From assembly GCF_018614095.1 (NCBI RefSeq), contig NZ_JAGGOY010000048.1, positions 1-55,946 on the forward strand: a DNA stretch of 55,946 nucleotides, read 5' to 3'. A model generated the notes under the pieces. It made no database searches. It saw only the letters and a program-made list of their open reading frames with translations, and was not told where the DNA came from. The DNA comes from Streptomyces sp. ISL-87. GTDB taxonomy: Bacteria > Actinomycetota > Actinomycetes > Streptomycetales > Streptomycetaceae. Below, one piece after another: positions 41,906-50,916 of this stretch. Both the position numbers and the translations under genes were made by a program. The stretch's first letter is position 1; each line of letters starts with the position of its first letter.

Positions 41906-43095
41906 CAGACGGCCACCCTCTCCTGTGTGGCGGGGGGTACGAACAGGCCGGCCCGGTGCGCGGCGTGGGCGCGCAGCCGGTGCACGGGGCCGAACAGCAG
42001 CTCGTCGGCCGCCGCCCGCTTGAAGTAGAGGTGTGCGTCGTGCTCCCAGGTGAAGCCGATGCCGCCGTGCAGCTGGATGGCCTCGCCCGCGGTCACCCGT
42101 AGCGCCTCCAGGGCCTGGGCGAGGGCGAGGCCGCCCTGTTCCGGGTCCCAGGCGGCGTAGTAGGCGGCCGAGCGCGCCGCCTGCACCTGTACGTAGAGGT
42201 CGGCGAGCCGGTGCTTGACCGCCTGGAAGGACCCGATCGCCCGGCCGAACTGCTCGCGCTGCTGTACGTACTCCACCGTGCGGGCCAGCGCCTGCCCCGC
42301 CGCGCCGACCGCCTCGGCGGCGAGCACGGCGGCGGCGGTACGCCCGGTGGCGGCAAGCGCCCGCATGGCGTCGGCCGTGCCATCGCCCAGCAACTCGCCT
42401 TCCACCTCCCGAAGTTGGACCCGGGACTGCGGCCGGGTCTCGTCCAGGGTGGTCTGCCGGGTGCGTACGAGGCCGGGCGCGTCCTCCCGCACGAGGAACA
42501 GCAGGGTCCGGCTGCGGGCGAACCCGCCGGTGTGCGCGGCGACGAGGAGCAGGCCGGCGCTGTGCCCGTCGAGCACCTGGGCGGCCTCCCCGTAGAGCCG
42601 CCAGCCGCCGCCCTCCCCCAAACGGGCCTGCACCCCGCCGGCGCGGCCCCCGCCGGCCCACTCGCCGGGGATGTTGTCGCCGGTCAGCACGAGCGCCGTG
42701 GCGAGGGCCGGGCCGGGGATCGCGAGCGTGGCGGTCAGCCCGCCGGCGGCGAGGGGTGGCAGCAGTGCGGAGCGCTGGGCCGGGGTCCCGAGTGCGGTGA
42801 TCAGCGGCACGGCGAGCACGGCGGTGGCCAGCAGCGGCGAGGGCAGCAGCACCCGCCCGGTCTCCTCGCAGGCCAGCACCAGGTCGGCGGGGGCGCAGCC
42901 GACACCGCCGTACTCCTCGGCGACGGCGATGCCCGGCAGGCCGAGCTGCCGGGAGAGCTGCTGCCACAGCTCGCGGTCGTATCCTTCGGCGGTCCGGACG
43001 GCGGCCTTGACCTCGTCCGGACCGCAGCGTTTGCCCAGGATCTCGCGCAGGGTGCGGCGCATCTCGTCCTGCTCCGCGGTGAAGGCGGCATCCAT
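41905..43095 (-). CDS. Acyl-CoA dehydrogenase 1
   Basis: 396 residues. The N-terminal helical domain starts MDAAFTAEQDEMRRTLR. The C-terminal FAD domain has EQFGRAIGSFQAVKHRLADL and AIQLHGGIGFTWEHDAHLYFKRA, both hallmarks. The usual catalytic Glu in the C-terminal IYGG/YEG loop is not visible here, as in the ChsE2-like subunits that work as a heteromer with a second dehydrogenase. The partial dehydrogenase at the right edge could be such a partner. Promoter carries CTGAC site C. Confidence 0.92.
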   Translation of the reverse strand: MDAAFTAEQDEMRRTLREILGKRCGPDEVKAAVRTAEGYDRELWQQLSRQLGLPGIAVAEEYGGVGCAPADLVLACEETGRVLLPSPLLATAVLAVPLITALGTPAQRSALLPPLAAGGLTATLAIPGPALATALVLTGDNIPGEWAGGGRAGGVQARLGEGGGWRLYGEAAQVLDGHSAGLLLVAAHTGGFARSRTLLFLVREDAPGLVRTRQTTLDETRPQSRVQLREVEGELLGDGTADAMRALAATGRTAAAVLAAEAVGAAGQALARTVEYVQQREQFGRAIGSFQAVKHRLADLYVQVQAARSAAYYAAWDPEQGGLALAQALEALRVTAGEAIQLHGGIGFTWEHDAHLYFKRAAADELLFGPVHRLRAHAAHRAGLFVPPATQERVAV

Positions 43096-43115
43096 CGTCG
43101 GGCTCCTCCCCGTAT

Positions 43116-43130
43116 CTGACGGGCCGTCAT
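43116..43130. promoter_or_regulatory. CTGAC palindrome C (CTGACGGGCCGTCAT)
   Basis: Fourteen of fifteen positions fit the shared palindrome; last base differs. It ends 21 bp before the acyl-CoA dehydrogenase start. Confidence 0.65.
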
Positions 43131-43235
43131 GTTAGGGCGCCGACGCCCATATGCCCAGGGCCACGACACGGCCACACCCGAGGCACCACGCCATGCCGCC
43201 CTGCACCGCCCCCGACGGACACCCTTGGCCCGCAG

Positions 43236-43337
43236 GGCAGGACCGCCCGCAGGGCAGGACCACCCACACGGCAGGACCAGCCACACGGCAGGACCGCCCG
43301 CAGGGCAGGGCCGGCCGCAGGGCAGGGCCGGCCGTAC
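43236..43337. repeat. 17-bp tandem repeat GGCAGGACCGCCCGCAG
   Basis: Six contiguous 17-bp units with few changes, filling the divergent gap between acyl-CoA dehydrogenase 1 and thiolase-like protein 2. No spacers, so not CRISPR. Confidence 0.85.
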
Positions 43338-43414
43338 CCCCAGGTCCACAGGGTCCACCCCGCGTCGACCCACCGGCACAACCTCGGCCGCCGCCCGACT
43401 CCGCGCACTAGCGT

Positions 43415-43429
43415 CTGACGTACCGTCAG
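43415..43429. promoter_or_regulatory. CTGAC palindrome D (CTGACGTACCGTCAG)
   Basis: Ends 16 bp before the thiolase-like gene 2 start. Identical to site H. Confidence 0.75.
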
Positions 43430-43444
43430 ATATACCGTCGCCCC

Positions 43445-44635
43445 ATGCCTGGACCCCAATCTGCCCCCACGCCACCGCGCCGCAGGGTCGCGGTCGTCGG
43501 CGTCGCCCTGTCGGACTGCGGACGGGTGGACGGACCCACCCCGTACGCCCTGCACGCGCAGGCCGCCCGCCGGGCCCTCGCCGACTCCGGCCTGGACCGG
43601 TCCGTCATCGACGGGTTCGCCTCGGCCGGCCTCGGCACACTCGCACCGGTCGACGTGGCCGAGTACCTCGGCTTGCGCCCCACCTGGGTCGACTCCACCT
43701 CCGTCGGCGGCTCCACCTGGGAGGTCATGGCCGCCCACGCCGCCGACGCCATCGCGGCCGGCCACGCCAACGCCGTGCTCCTCGTCTACGGTTCCACCGC
43801 CCGCGCCGACATAAAGGCGCGCCGCCGCACCTCGAACCTCTCCTTCGGCGCGCGCGGGCCGCTCCAGTTCGAGGTCCCGTACGGCCACACCCTGATCTCC
43901 AAGTACGCCATGGCCGCCCGCCGCCACATGCACGAGTACGGGACGACGCTGGAGCAACTCGCCGCGGTGGCCGTGCAGGCCCGCGCGAACGCCGCCACCA
44001 ACCCGGACGCGATGTTCCGCGACCCCATCACCGTGGACGACGTCCTCGGCGGCGAGATGATCGCGGACCCCTTCACCAAGCTCCACTGCTGCATCCGCTC
44101 GGACGGCGGCTGCGCGGTGCTCCTGGCGGCGGAAGACTACGTACCGGACACCGCCAAGTCCCCCGTGTGGATCCTGGGTTCGGGCACCTCCGTCTCCCAC
44201 ACCACCATGTCGGAGTGGGAGGACTTCACGGTGTCCCCGGCAGCCGTCTCGGGCCGCCAGGCCTTCGCCCGGGCCGGCCTCACCCCGGCGGACGTGGACA
44301 TCGCCGAAATCTACGACGCCTTCACGTACATGACCCTGGTCACCCTGGAGGACCTCGGCTTCTGCGCCAAGGGCGAGGGCGGCGCCTTCGTGGAGAAGGG
44401 CCGCCTCCTGCGCGACGGCGAACTCCCGGTCAACACCGACGGAGGCGGCCTCTCCGCCTGCCACCCCGGCATGCGCGGCCTGTTCCTCCTCGTGGAGGCG
44501 GTCCGCCAACTCCGCGGCGAGGCGGGCGCCGGCCAGGTCACCAAACCCGGTGGCCGCCTTCCCAAGGTGGCGCTCGCCTCAGGCACGGGAGGCTGGTTCT
44601 GCTCCTCGGGCACGGTGATCCTGGGTCGGGACTAG
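43445..44635 (+). CDS. Thiolase-like lipid-transfer (Ltp-type) protein 2
   Basis: 396 residues of the Ltp/SCP2-thiolase branch. The usual nucleophile Cys is missing (SVGGSTWEVMAAHA), while the C-terminal C-H-P motif (NTDGGGLSACHPG) is kept, the reverse of the first Ltp-type protein. EIYDAFTYM carries the Tyr that Ltp2 retro-aldolases use. It is therefore most likely an aldolase, not a thiolase. Its DUF35 partner may be the one at 46209. Own promoter has CTGAC site D. Confidence 0.88.
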   Translation: MPGPQSAPTPPRRRVAVVGVALSDCGRVDGPTPYALHAQAARRALADSGLDRSVIDGFASAGLGTLAPVDVAEYLGLRPTWVDSTSVGGSTWEVMAAHAADAIAAGHANAVLLVYGSTARADIKARRRTSNLSFGARGPLQFEVPYGHTLISKYAMAARRHMHEYGTTLEQLAAVAVQARANAATNPDAMFRDPITVDDVLGGEMIADPFTKLHCCIRSDGGCAVLLAAEDYVPDTAKSPVWILGSGTSVSHTTMSEWEDFTVSPAAVSGRQAFARAGLTPADVDIAEIYDAFTYMTLVTLEDLGFCAKGEGGAFVEKGRLLRDGELPVNTDGGGLSACHPGMRGLFLLVEAVRQLRGEAGAGQVTKPGGRLPKVALASGTGGWFCSSGTVILGRD

Positions 44636-44781
44636 ATCGGCGCCGCGGCCCGGGCCCCGGCTCCGGCCCCGGCCCGGCCCCGGCCCCCGCTGCCGCCCCC
44701 GCTGCCGCTGCCGCCTCAGTACTGCCAGCGCGGCTGGCTGCCGTCCAGGCGTGATGAACGGGCTCGCCTCGCAGGAGACGG

Positions 44782-45375
44782 CTACCAGTCCATCGGCGCC
44801 AACGGCCGCCCCTCCGCGGAGACCGGGATCTCGTGAACCATGTGGTCCAGGTCAATGAGCCGGATGGTGTCCGGGTTGGCCCACTGCGCGCCGAGGATTC
44901 CCTTGGACCAGTCGTCGTCCCTGTACTGCGTCACCGGCCAGCGGCGGGCCGCGGGGAAGCGGCCCTGGTCCACGTAGACCTGCCAGACGGAGTCGACCAG
45001 CGGCGAGGTGCGTTCCACCACCAGGCGGCGGGGCGAGCCGTCGGGCGCCGGTACGTCGTACTGGAGGGACGGGAAGGGGTCCCGGGCGAGGTGGAGCACC
45101 GGGACGGCCGGTACGCCGAGGACGGCCACCGCCACGAGGGCCGCCCCCAACGCCTTGCGGACGGCGGGACGGCGGGATGCCAGGAAGCCGGCCACGAGGA
45201 GGGCGAGGACGGCTAGGGAGCCGAGCAGCAGGGGGCTGTTGAGCTCGGCCAGGACGGCCAGGCCACCCGGGCGCTCGTACAGCCGGCCCACGATCGCGGC
45301 CCCGACCAGCGCCCCCGCGAGGGCGACCAGCCCACCCGCCGCCCGCCTGCGAGCCGGGCCTATCCGTACGTCCAT
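44782..45375 (-). CDS. Membrane protein of unknown function
   Basis: 197 residues from ATG 45375. About three N-terminal hydrophobic segments (GGLVALAGALVGAAIVG, LLLGSLAVLALLVAGFLA, LGAALVAVAVLGVPAVPVL) are followed by an extracytoplasmic ~95-residue domain, with WQVYVDQGRFPAARRWPV and DTIRLIDLDHMVHEI. No family recognised. The start is 24 bp from the divergent PNPOx gene. Confidence 0.75.
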   Translation of the reverse strand: MDVRIGPARRRAAGGLVALAGALVGAAIVGRLYERPGGLAVLAELNSPLLLGSLAVLALLVAGFLASRRPAVRKALGAALVAVAVLGVPAVPVLHLARDPFPSLQYDVPAPDGSPRRLVVERTSPLVDSVWQVYVDQGRFPAARRWPVTQYRDDDWSKGILGAQWANPDTIRLIDLDHMVHEIPVSAEGRPLAPMDW

Positions 45376-45398
45376 GGCCCGCACCCTAGCCTGGGGGC

Positions 45399-46145
45399 AT
45401 GACCAGCGAATTCAGCAGCGAGACCGAAAGCCGGACCAGCGGCACCAGCGGCGGGGCCAGCAGCGGGGCGGGCAACGGGGCTACCAGCGAAGCCGAGTTC
45501 CACACCACCCTGCACTCCCTGCGCGTGTGGGACACCGAGCTCCCCGTCTTCGACGCCCGGAAGGCCCCGGCCGATCCCCTCCCCCTCTTCCGGGACTGGT
45601 TCACGCACGCCGCCAAGGCGGGGCAGTTGGAGCCGCACACGATGAGTCTGGCGACAGTGGACGCCGAGGGGCGCCCCGACGTACGCACCCTGATGCTGCA
45701 CGACGCCGATGAGCGGGGCTGGCATTTCGCGACGCACTCCACCAGCGCGAAGGGGCGGCAGCTGGCCGGACACCCGGAGGCCGCGCTGGGGTTCTACTGG
45801 CCGACCGTGGCACGTCAGATCCGCATCCGGGGCCGGGTCACGGCGGCGGGCCCGCAGGAGAGCCGGGCGGACCTCGCCGTCCGCTCGCGCGGGGCGCTGG
45901 CCGCTGCGCTCACGGGGCGGCAGAGCGAGGTGCTCGGTTCCGCGGAGGAACTGGCGCAGGCCTCGGCGGCCGCCTGGGAACGCGCCGGCGCCGAGCCGGA
46001 TGCCCCGGCGCCGACGTGGACCCGGTACGTCCTAGCGGCCGCCGAGGTCGAGTTCTTCCAGGGCGACCCAATGCGCCGCCACACCCGCCTCCACTACCAC
46101 CGCACCCCCACCGGCCCCTGGACCCACAACCTCCTCTGGCCATAG
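45399..46145 (+). CDS. Pyridoxamine 5'-phosphate oxidase-family protein
   Basis: 248 residues. After a ~30-residue Ser/Gly-rich tail, the split-barrel FMN domain shows DPLPLFRDWF, TMSLATVDAEGRPDVRTLMLH, GFYWPTVARQIRIRGRV and the C-terminal R-x3-R-L-H-Y. The layout is that of PdxH, which oxidises pyridoxine/pyridoxamine phosphate to PLP with FMN. It may be PdxH itself or a paralogue; a genome check would tell. Confidence 0.85.
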   Translation: MTSEFSSETESRTSGTSGGASSGAGNGATSEAEFHTTLHSLRVWDTELPVFDARKAPADPLPLFRDWFTHAAKAGQLEPHTMSLATVDAEGRPDVRTLMLHDADERGWHFATHSTSAKGRQLAGHPEAALGFYWPTVARQIRIRGRVTAAGPQESRADLAVRSRGALAAALTGRQSEVLGSAEELAQASAAAWERAGAEPDAPAPTWTRYVLAAAEVEFFQGDPMRRHTRLHYHRTPTGPWTHNLLWP

Positions 46146-46208
46146 CCCAGGCCAGGCCGAGCCCAGGCCGCCCCGAGGCCCCCGCAAGACATCGCGGCCG
46201 CCCGCGGC

Positions 46209-46625
46209 TCAGGCGGGTGCCAGGCGGAAGACGGCTACCGCGAAGCCCCCGGCCTCGCGAAAGGTCAGTTCCAGCTCGGCTCCGATCCGCAGGGCGGACG
46301 CGTCGCAGTCCACGACCTCCGTCATCATCCGCGGCCCCTCCGCCAGGTCGACGACCGCCGCGACGTACGGGACCCGCGTCCCGAACGGCGGGAGGTCGTT
46401 CCGGTGGATCACCGACCAGGTGTACAGCGTCGCCCGGCCGCTCGCCGGCTCCCACGTCACCCGGTCCTCCCCCGCCCAGCAGAACGGGCAGAACTCCCGC
46501 GGGTAGTGGTGTGCCCTCCCGCATTGCCCGCAGCGGCGCAGCAGCAGCCGGCCCTCCGCCGCCGCGTCCCAGTAGGGGCGGGTGAAGTCGTCGGCCTCGG
46601 GCAGGTCGTAGCGGACCGCGCTCAC
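46209..46625 (-). CDS. DUF35 zinc-ribbon/OB-fold protein 2
   Basis: 138 residues. Zinc ribbon RCGQCGRAHHYPREFCPFC, then a ~90-residue OB-fold domain. GTG 46625 overlaps the DoxX stop as GTGA. It is the second DUF35 in the window and a possible partner of the cysteine-less Ltp-type protein at 43445, though the genes are separated. Controlled by CTGAC site E through DoxX. Confidence 0.88.
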   Translation of the reverse strand: MSAVRYDLPEADDFTRPYWDAAAEGRLLLRRCGQCGRAHHYPREFCPFCWAGEDRVTWEPASGRATLYTWSVIHRNDLPPFGTRVPYVAAVVDLAEGPRMMTEVVDCDASALRIGAELELTFREAGGFAVAVFRLAPA

Positions 46626-47074
46626 AGGAAGAGTCCCATCGCCGCGTCGAGTGACCAGGCCTGCCAGCTCATGGCGAAGAACGCGACGAGCGAGATGAGC
46701 GCCATCATCGCGTTCTGGCCCTGCTCGGCCCAGTCGTGGATCATCAGCACCAGGTACAGCAGGTTCAGCAGCAGCCCGCCCACCAGCGCGACCGGGGTCA
46801 GCAGGCCGAGCACCAGGCCCAGCCCGAGCGCGAGTTCCGCGTAGACGACGATGTACGCCATCAGCCGCGGCCGCGGCTGGACCACCTTCTCGAAGCCGCC
46901 CTTCACGAACGGCCAGCGGTGCTTGCCCGCGACGTCGGCCGCCCACGCGATTCCCGTGCCGCGTTCGAACCAGCCCTTCCTGTCCTTGTGCCGCCAGCTC
47001 TCCAGCCACCACAGGCCGAGGCCTATCCGGAGCACGGCGAGCCACTCGGCCCCACTGAGCCAGATGGTCTGCAT
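46622..47074 (-). CDS. DoxX/DoxD-family membrane protein
   Basis: 150 residues with four hydrophobic segments: a first one with LRIGLGLWWLESW and three later (YIVVYAELALGLGLVLGLL, LVGGLLLNLLYLVLMI, ALISLVAFFAMSW). The family includes quinone-linked oxidoreductase subunits. It heads an operon with a DUF35 gene and carries CTGAC site E in its promoter. Confidence 0.85.
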   Translation of the reverse strand: MQTIWLSGAEWLAVLRIGLGLWWLESWRHKDRKGWFERGTGIAWAADVAGKHRWPFVKGGFEKVVQPRPRLMAYIVVYAELALGLGLVLGLLTPVALVGGLLLNLLYLVLMIHDWAEQGQNAMMALISLVAFFAMSWQAWSLDAAMGLFL

Positions 47075-47106
47075 CGGCAGCCTCCACCCCTTTCGCGGTC
47101 CCCGAT

Positions 47107-47121
47107 CTGACGGTACGTCAG
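47107..47121. promoter_or_regulatory. CTGAC palindrome E (CTGACGGTACGTCAG)
   Basis: 33 bp before the DoxX start, in the divergent gap to the FAD monooxygenase. Confidence 0.75.
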
Positions 47122-47268
47122 TTCAGCGGATCCCGGGCGATCCCGCAAGGCCCCCGACATTCACCCCGCCCCCCCAGCGCCCCCCGACCCCCGCCCGTGA
47201 TCGATCCGCAATCGATTCCCTCCTTGTCCGAGACCCATCAACGCTGTGTGTCGATACGCTCACACCTC

Positions 47269-48501
47269 ATGCCCGGAGTCCTCACAGCACCCGACTTGAC
47301 CACCCAGCCCCGCCCCGTGTACGTGATCGGCGCCGGGCCCGGCGGCCTTGCCGTCGCCGCCGCACTGCGTGCCCGCGGGGTGCGCGCGGTGGTCGTCGAG
47401 AAATCCGACACGGTCGGCGCCTCCTGGCGAGGCCACTACGACCGGCTGCGTCTCCACACCACCCGCCGGCTCTCCGCCCTCCCCGGTCTGGCCATGCCGC
47501 GCCGGTTCGGGCGGTGGGTCTCGCGCGACGACGTGGTGCGGTACCTGGAGAAGTACGCCGAGTTCCACGAGCTGGAGCTGGTCACCGGCGTCGAGGTGAC
47601 CCGGATCGAGCGGGCCGGCGACGGAGACGGGGCCAGAGACGGGGCCGGCGACGGAGACCAAGGCCCGGGGCAGGCCGGCTGGACGCTGCACGCCAGTGGC
47701 GGGCGGGTGCTGGCCGCCGGGGCCGTGGTCGTGGCGACCGGCTTCAACCACACGCCGAGGCTGCCGGAGTGGCCCGGGCAGGAGACGTACACCGGGGAGC
47801 TCACGCACGCCGCCGCCTATCGCGACCCCGCGCCGTACGAGGGCCGGGACGTGCTGGTCGTCGGCACCGGCAACACCGGCGCCGAGATAGCCGTGGACCT
47901 CGCCGAGGGCGGGGCCGCGCGGGTACGGCTGGCCATGCGCACCGCCCCGCACATCGTTCGCCGCTCCACCGCCGGATGGCCGGCCCAGCGCACCGGAATC
48001 CTGGTACGGCGGCTGCCCGTGCGGCTCGTGGACCGGCTCGGGGCGCTCGTCGCCAGGGCCTCCGTCCCCGACCTGTCCCCGTACGGGCTCCCGCGCCCGC
48101 AGACCGGCCTGTACAGCAGGGTCAAGGAGGGCGCGATCCCCGTCCAGGACGTAGGCCTGATCGAGGCCGTGCGTACGGGCAAGGTCGAGCCCGTCGCCGC
48201 CGTCGTGTCTTTCGACGGCGCCGAGGTGGTTCTCGCCGACGGCTCGCGGATCACCCCGGACGCGGTGGTCGCGGCCACCGGTTACCGCCGCGCCCTGGAG
48301 GGCCTGGTCGGCCACCTCGACGTACTCGACGAGCGCGGGCGGCCCCTCGCGCACGGCGGCCGCACCCCGGCACAGGCCCCCGACCTGTACTTCACCGGCT
48401 TCACCAACCCCATCAGCGGGATGTTCCGGGAGATGGCGCTGGACGCCGAGAAGATCGCCAAGGCGGTGGCACGCCGCCTTCACCAATCCGCCGAGGCCTG
48501 A
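47269..48501 (+). CDS. FAD-dependent flavin monooxygenase (FMO/BVMO-like)
   Basis: 410 residues from ATG 47269. The first dinucleotide fold is VIGAGPGGLAVAA, the second NADPH fold is VVGTGNTGAEIAVDLA, and ATGY near the end matches class B flavin monooxygenases. WRGHYDRLRLHTTRR is a typical family stretch. It should insert oxygen into an organic substrate. An internal Asp/Gly-rich repeat (GDGDGARDGAGDGDQG) sits after the first fold. Divergent from DoxX and probably in the same regulon. Confidence 0.9.
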   Translation: MPGVLTAPDLTTQPRPVYVIGAGPGGLAVAAALRARGVRAVVVEKSDTVGASWRGHYDRLRLHTTRRLSALPGLAMPRRFGRWVSRDDVVRYLEKYAEFHELELVTGVEVTRIERAGDGDGARDGAGDGDQGPGQAGWTLHASGGRVLAAGAVVVATGFNHTPRLPEWPGQETYTGELTHAAAYRDPAPYEGRDVLVVGTGNTGAEIAVDLAEGGAARVRLAMRTAPHIVRRSTAGWPAQRTGILVRRLPVRLVDRLGALVARASVPDLSPYGLPRPQTGLYSRVKEGAIPVQDVGLIEAVRTGKVEPVAAVVSFDGAEVVLADGSRITPDAVVAATGYRRALEGLVGHLDVLDERGRPLAHGGRTPAQAPDLYFTGFTNPISGMFREMALDAEKIAKAVARRLHQSAEA

Positions 48502-48599
48502 TCGCACCCTCGGCCGAAATCCCACCCTGGACCACCCTCGGAGGAATCTGACACCGTTCACCACATCACCTCCACCAGCTTTCCTGCGCAGGCCTGTTC

Positions 48600-48614
48600 C
48601 TGACGGCGCGTCAG
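48600..48614. promoter_or_regulatory. CTGAC palindrome F (CTGACGGCGCGTCAG)
   Basis: First of two sites in front of the ADP-forming-type acyl-CoA synthetase. Confidence 0.75.
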
Positions 48615-48623
48615 TTCAGTAAT

Positions 48624-48638
48624 CTGACTACGCGTCAG
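48624..48638. promoter_or_regulatory. CTGAC palindrome G (CTGACTACGCGTCAG)
   Basis: Second site, 24 bp after site F and 43 bp before the ATG. The tandem arrangement suggests cooperative binding. Confidence 0.75.
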
Positions 48639-48681
48639 TTATGGAGTTCACGGAGATCTTCGAGCAGGAGCGGGCGGAACG

Positions 48682-50916
48682 ATGCTTGGATCTACTCACG
48701 GCACCCTCACCACCGACTTCCGCGCACGTGTCGAGGCCTGCGGGGAAAGCCCCAGGACGGCGGTCCACTCCACGGCGGCACCATCCGCCGAGGACACGGC
48801 CGCGCTGGACGTCAGCGGACGGCCCCTGCACTCCGACGTGCCCGACCTGGACCGGTTCTTCCGGCCCGAGTCCGTGGCCGTCATCGGCGCCTCCGACGCC
48901 GAGGGCAGACCCAACACCGGCATCACCCGGCAGCTCATCGCCTGGGCGGAGCGCGTCGGCGCCCGGATCCACCCCGTGCACCCCACCCGCCCCACCGTCT
49001 TCGGGCTGCCGTGCCACACCTCCGTGGCCGGCCTGCCCGAACAGGTGGATCTCGCGGTGCTGCTCGTAGGGGACCCGCTTCCCGTCATCGAGGAACTGGC
49101 CGAGGCCAAGGTGAAGTTCGCCGTCGCCTTCGCCTCCGGCTTCGCCGAGACCGGTGACGCGGGCGCGGCCGCCCAGGCCCGGCTGGCCGCCGCGGTCAGG
49201 CGATCGGGCCTTCGCCTCCTCGGACCGAACACCAACCTCAACGCCTTCGAGAAGTTCCGGGACGACCTCGACGGCCCGGCGATCGCGCTGATCACCCAGT
49301 CCGGCCACCAGGGCCGGCCCGTCTACACCCTCCAGGAGCTGGGCATCCGGCTCTCCCACTGGGCTCCCACGGGCAACGAGGCCGACCTCGAGACCTCGGA
49401 CTTCATCTCCTACTTCGCCGAGCAGCCCGAGGTCGGGGCCATCGCCTGCTACGTGGAAGGCCTCAAGGACGGCCGGTCCTTCCTGCTGGCCGCCGACCGG
49501 GCGGCCCGCAACGGGGTCCCGGTCGTCGCCGTCAAGGTCGGCCGCACCGAGACCGGCGCGCGGATGGCCGCCTCCCACACCGGGAAGCTGACCGGCGCCG
49601 ACACCGTCGTGGACGCCGCCATGCGGCAGTTCGGGGTCATCCGCGTCGACGGGCTGGACGAGCTCCAGGACACGGCCGCCCTGCTCGCGCGGGCCCGTAA
49701 GCCCCAGGCCGACGGGGTCGTCGTCTACTCCATCTCCGGCGGCACCGGCGCCCACTTCTCCGACCTGGCGACGGAGGCGGGACTCTCCCTCCCCACCCTC
49801 TCCCAGGCCAAGCAGGACGAACTCCACCAGTGGATACCGCAGTACCTGAACGTCGCCAACCCCGTCGACAACGGCGGCCACCCGGTCGGCGACTGGCGCG
49901 GCCGCAAGATCATCGATGCGATCCTCGCCGACCCGTCGGTGGGCGTCCTGATCTGCCCGATCACCGGGCCCTTCCCGCCCATGAGCGACAAACTCGCGCA
50001 GGACCTGGTGGACGCGGCCGAGCGGAGCGACAAGCTGGTCTGCGTGATCTGGGGCTCCCCGGTCGGCACGGAGGAGGCCTACCGCACCACCCTGCTCGGC
50101 TCCTCCCGACTGGCCACCTTCCGCACCTTCGGCAACTGCATCACCGCCGTACGCGCCTACCTCGGCCACCACCGCTTCACCGCGGCCTACCGCTCCCCCT
50201 TCGAGGACGCGCCGCGGACGCCCTCGCCCTCGTACCGCAAGGCGCAGGCGCTCATGCGCCCGGGCCAGCAGCTGAGCGAGCACGCGGCGAAACAGCTGCT
50301 GCGGGCCTACGGGATCCGGGTGCCGAGGGAGCAACTGGTGACCAGCGCGGCGGCGGCCGTGCGGGCGGCGGGACTGGTGGGCTACCCGGTGGTGATGAAG
50401 GCGTCGGGCCCGCAGCTGGCCCACAAGACCGAGCTGGGCCTGGTCAAGGTCGGCCTGACCTCGGCGAGCCAGATCCGGGACGCGTACCGGGAGTTGACGG
50501 ACATCGCGCGCTGCGAGAACGTCCCGCTGGACGGCATCCTGGTCTGCCAGATGGTGGAGCGGGGTGTGGAGATGGTCGTCGGCGTCACCCAGGACGACCT
50601 CTTCGGCCCGACGGTGACGGTGGGCCTGGGCGGGGTCCTGGTCGAGGTGCTGCACGACGCGGCGGTGCGGGTGCCGCCGTTCGGCGAGGACCAGGCGCGG
50701 GCGATGCTGACCGAACTGCGGGGCCACGCGCTGCTGGAGGGAGTACGGGGCGCCCCGCCGGCCGATGTCGACGCGCTGGTCGAGGTCATCCTCCGGGTCC
50801 AGCGGATGGCCCTGGAACTGGGCGACGAACTCTCGGAGCTGGACATCAACCCCCTGATGGTCCTCCCCCGCGGTCAGGGCGCGGTGGCGCTGGACGCGCT
50901 GGCCATCTGCCGATGA
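48682..50916 (+). CDS. ADP-forming-type acyl-CoA synthetase (ATP-grasp fusion)
   Basis: 744 residues joining both halves. A CoA-binding domain starts at FFRPESVAVIGASDAEG, and a succinyl-CoA ligase-like part with the conserved TQSGH loop follows. A C-terminal ATP-grasp domain carries YPVVMKASGPQLAHKTELGLV and ELDINPL. The family joins an acid with CoA using ATP. The phospho-His expected in the alpha part may be the His in QSGHQG. The first 55 residues have no clear domain. Two CTGAC sites precede it. Confidence 0.9.
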   Translation: MLGSTHGTLTTDFRARVEACGESPRTAVHSTAAPSAEDTAALDVSGRPLHSDVPDLDRFFRPESVAVIGASDAEGRPNTGITRQLIAWAERVGARIHPVHPTRPTVFGLPCHTSVAGLPEQVDLAVLLVGDPLPVIEELAEAKVKFAVAFASGFAETGDAGAAAQARLAAAVRRSGLRLLGPNTNLNAFEKFRDDLDGPAIALITQSGHQGRPVYTLQELGIRLSHWAPTGNEADLETSDFISYFAEQPEVGAIACYVEGLKDGRSFLLAADRAARNGVPVVAVKVGRTETGARMAASHTGKLTGADTVVDAAMRQFGVIRVDGLDELQDTAALLARARKPQADGVVVYSISGGTGAHFSDLATEAGLSLPTLSQAKQDELHQWIPQYLNVANPVDNGGHPVGDWRGRKIIDAILADPSVGVLICPITGPFPPMSDKLAQDLVDAAERSDKLVCVIWGSPVGTEEAYRTTLLGSSRLATFRTFGNCITAVRAYLGHHRFTAAYRSPFEDAPRTPSPSYRKAQALMRPGQQLSEHAAKQLLRAYGIRVPREQLVTSAAAAVRAAGLVGYPVVMKASGPQLAHKTELGLVKVGLTSASQIRDAYRELTDIARCENVPLDGILVCQMVERGVEMVVGVTQDDLFGPTVTVGLGGVLVEVLHDAAVRVPPFGEDQARAMLTELRGHALLEGVRGAPPADVDALVEVILRVQRMALELGDELSELDINPLMVLPRGQGAVALDALAICR

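Noticed and set aside
42211..43119. Plus-strand frame opposite acyl-CoA dehydrogenase 1
   Set aside because: Shadow of a gene with clear dehydrogenase motifs.
43236..43337. 17-bp array as a CRISPR
   Set aside because: Units are contiguous with no spacers and no cas genes are present.
48641..49069. Small frame starting just after CTGAC site G
   Set aside because: Overlaps the acyl-CoA synthetase in another frame and turns Pro/Ser-rich at once; it may only be a leader start.
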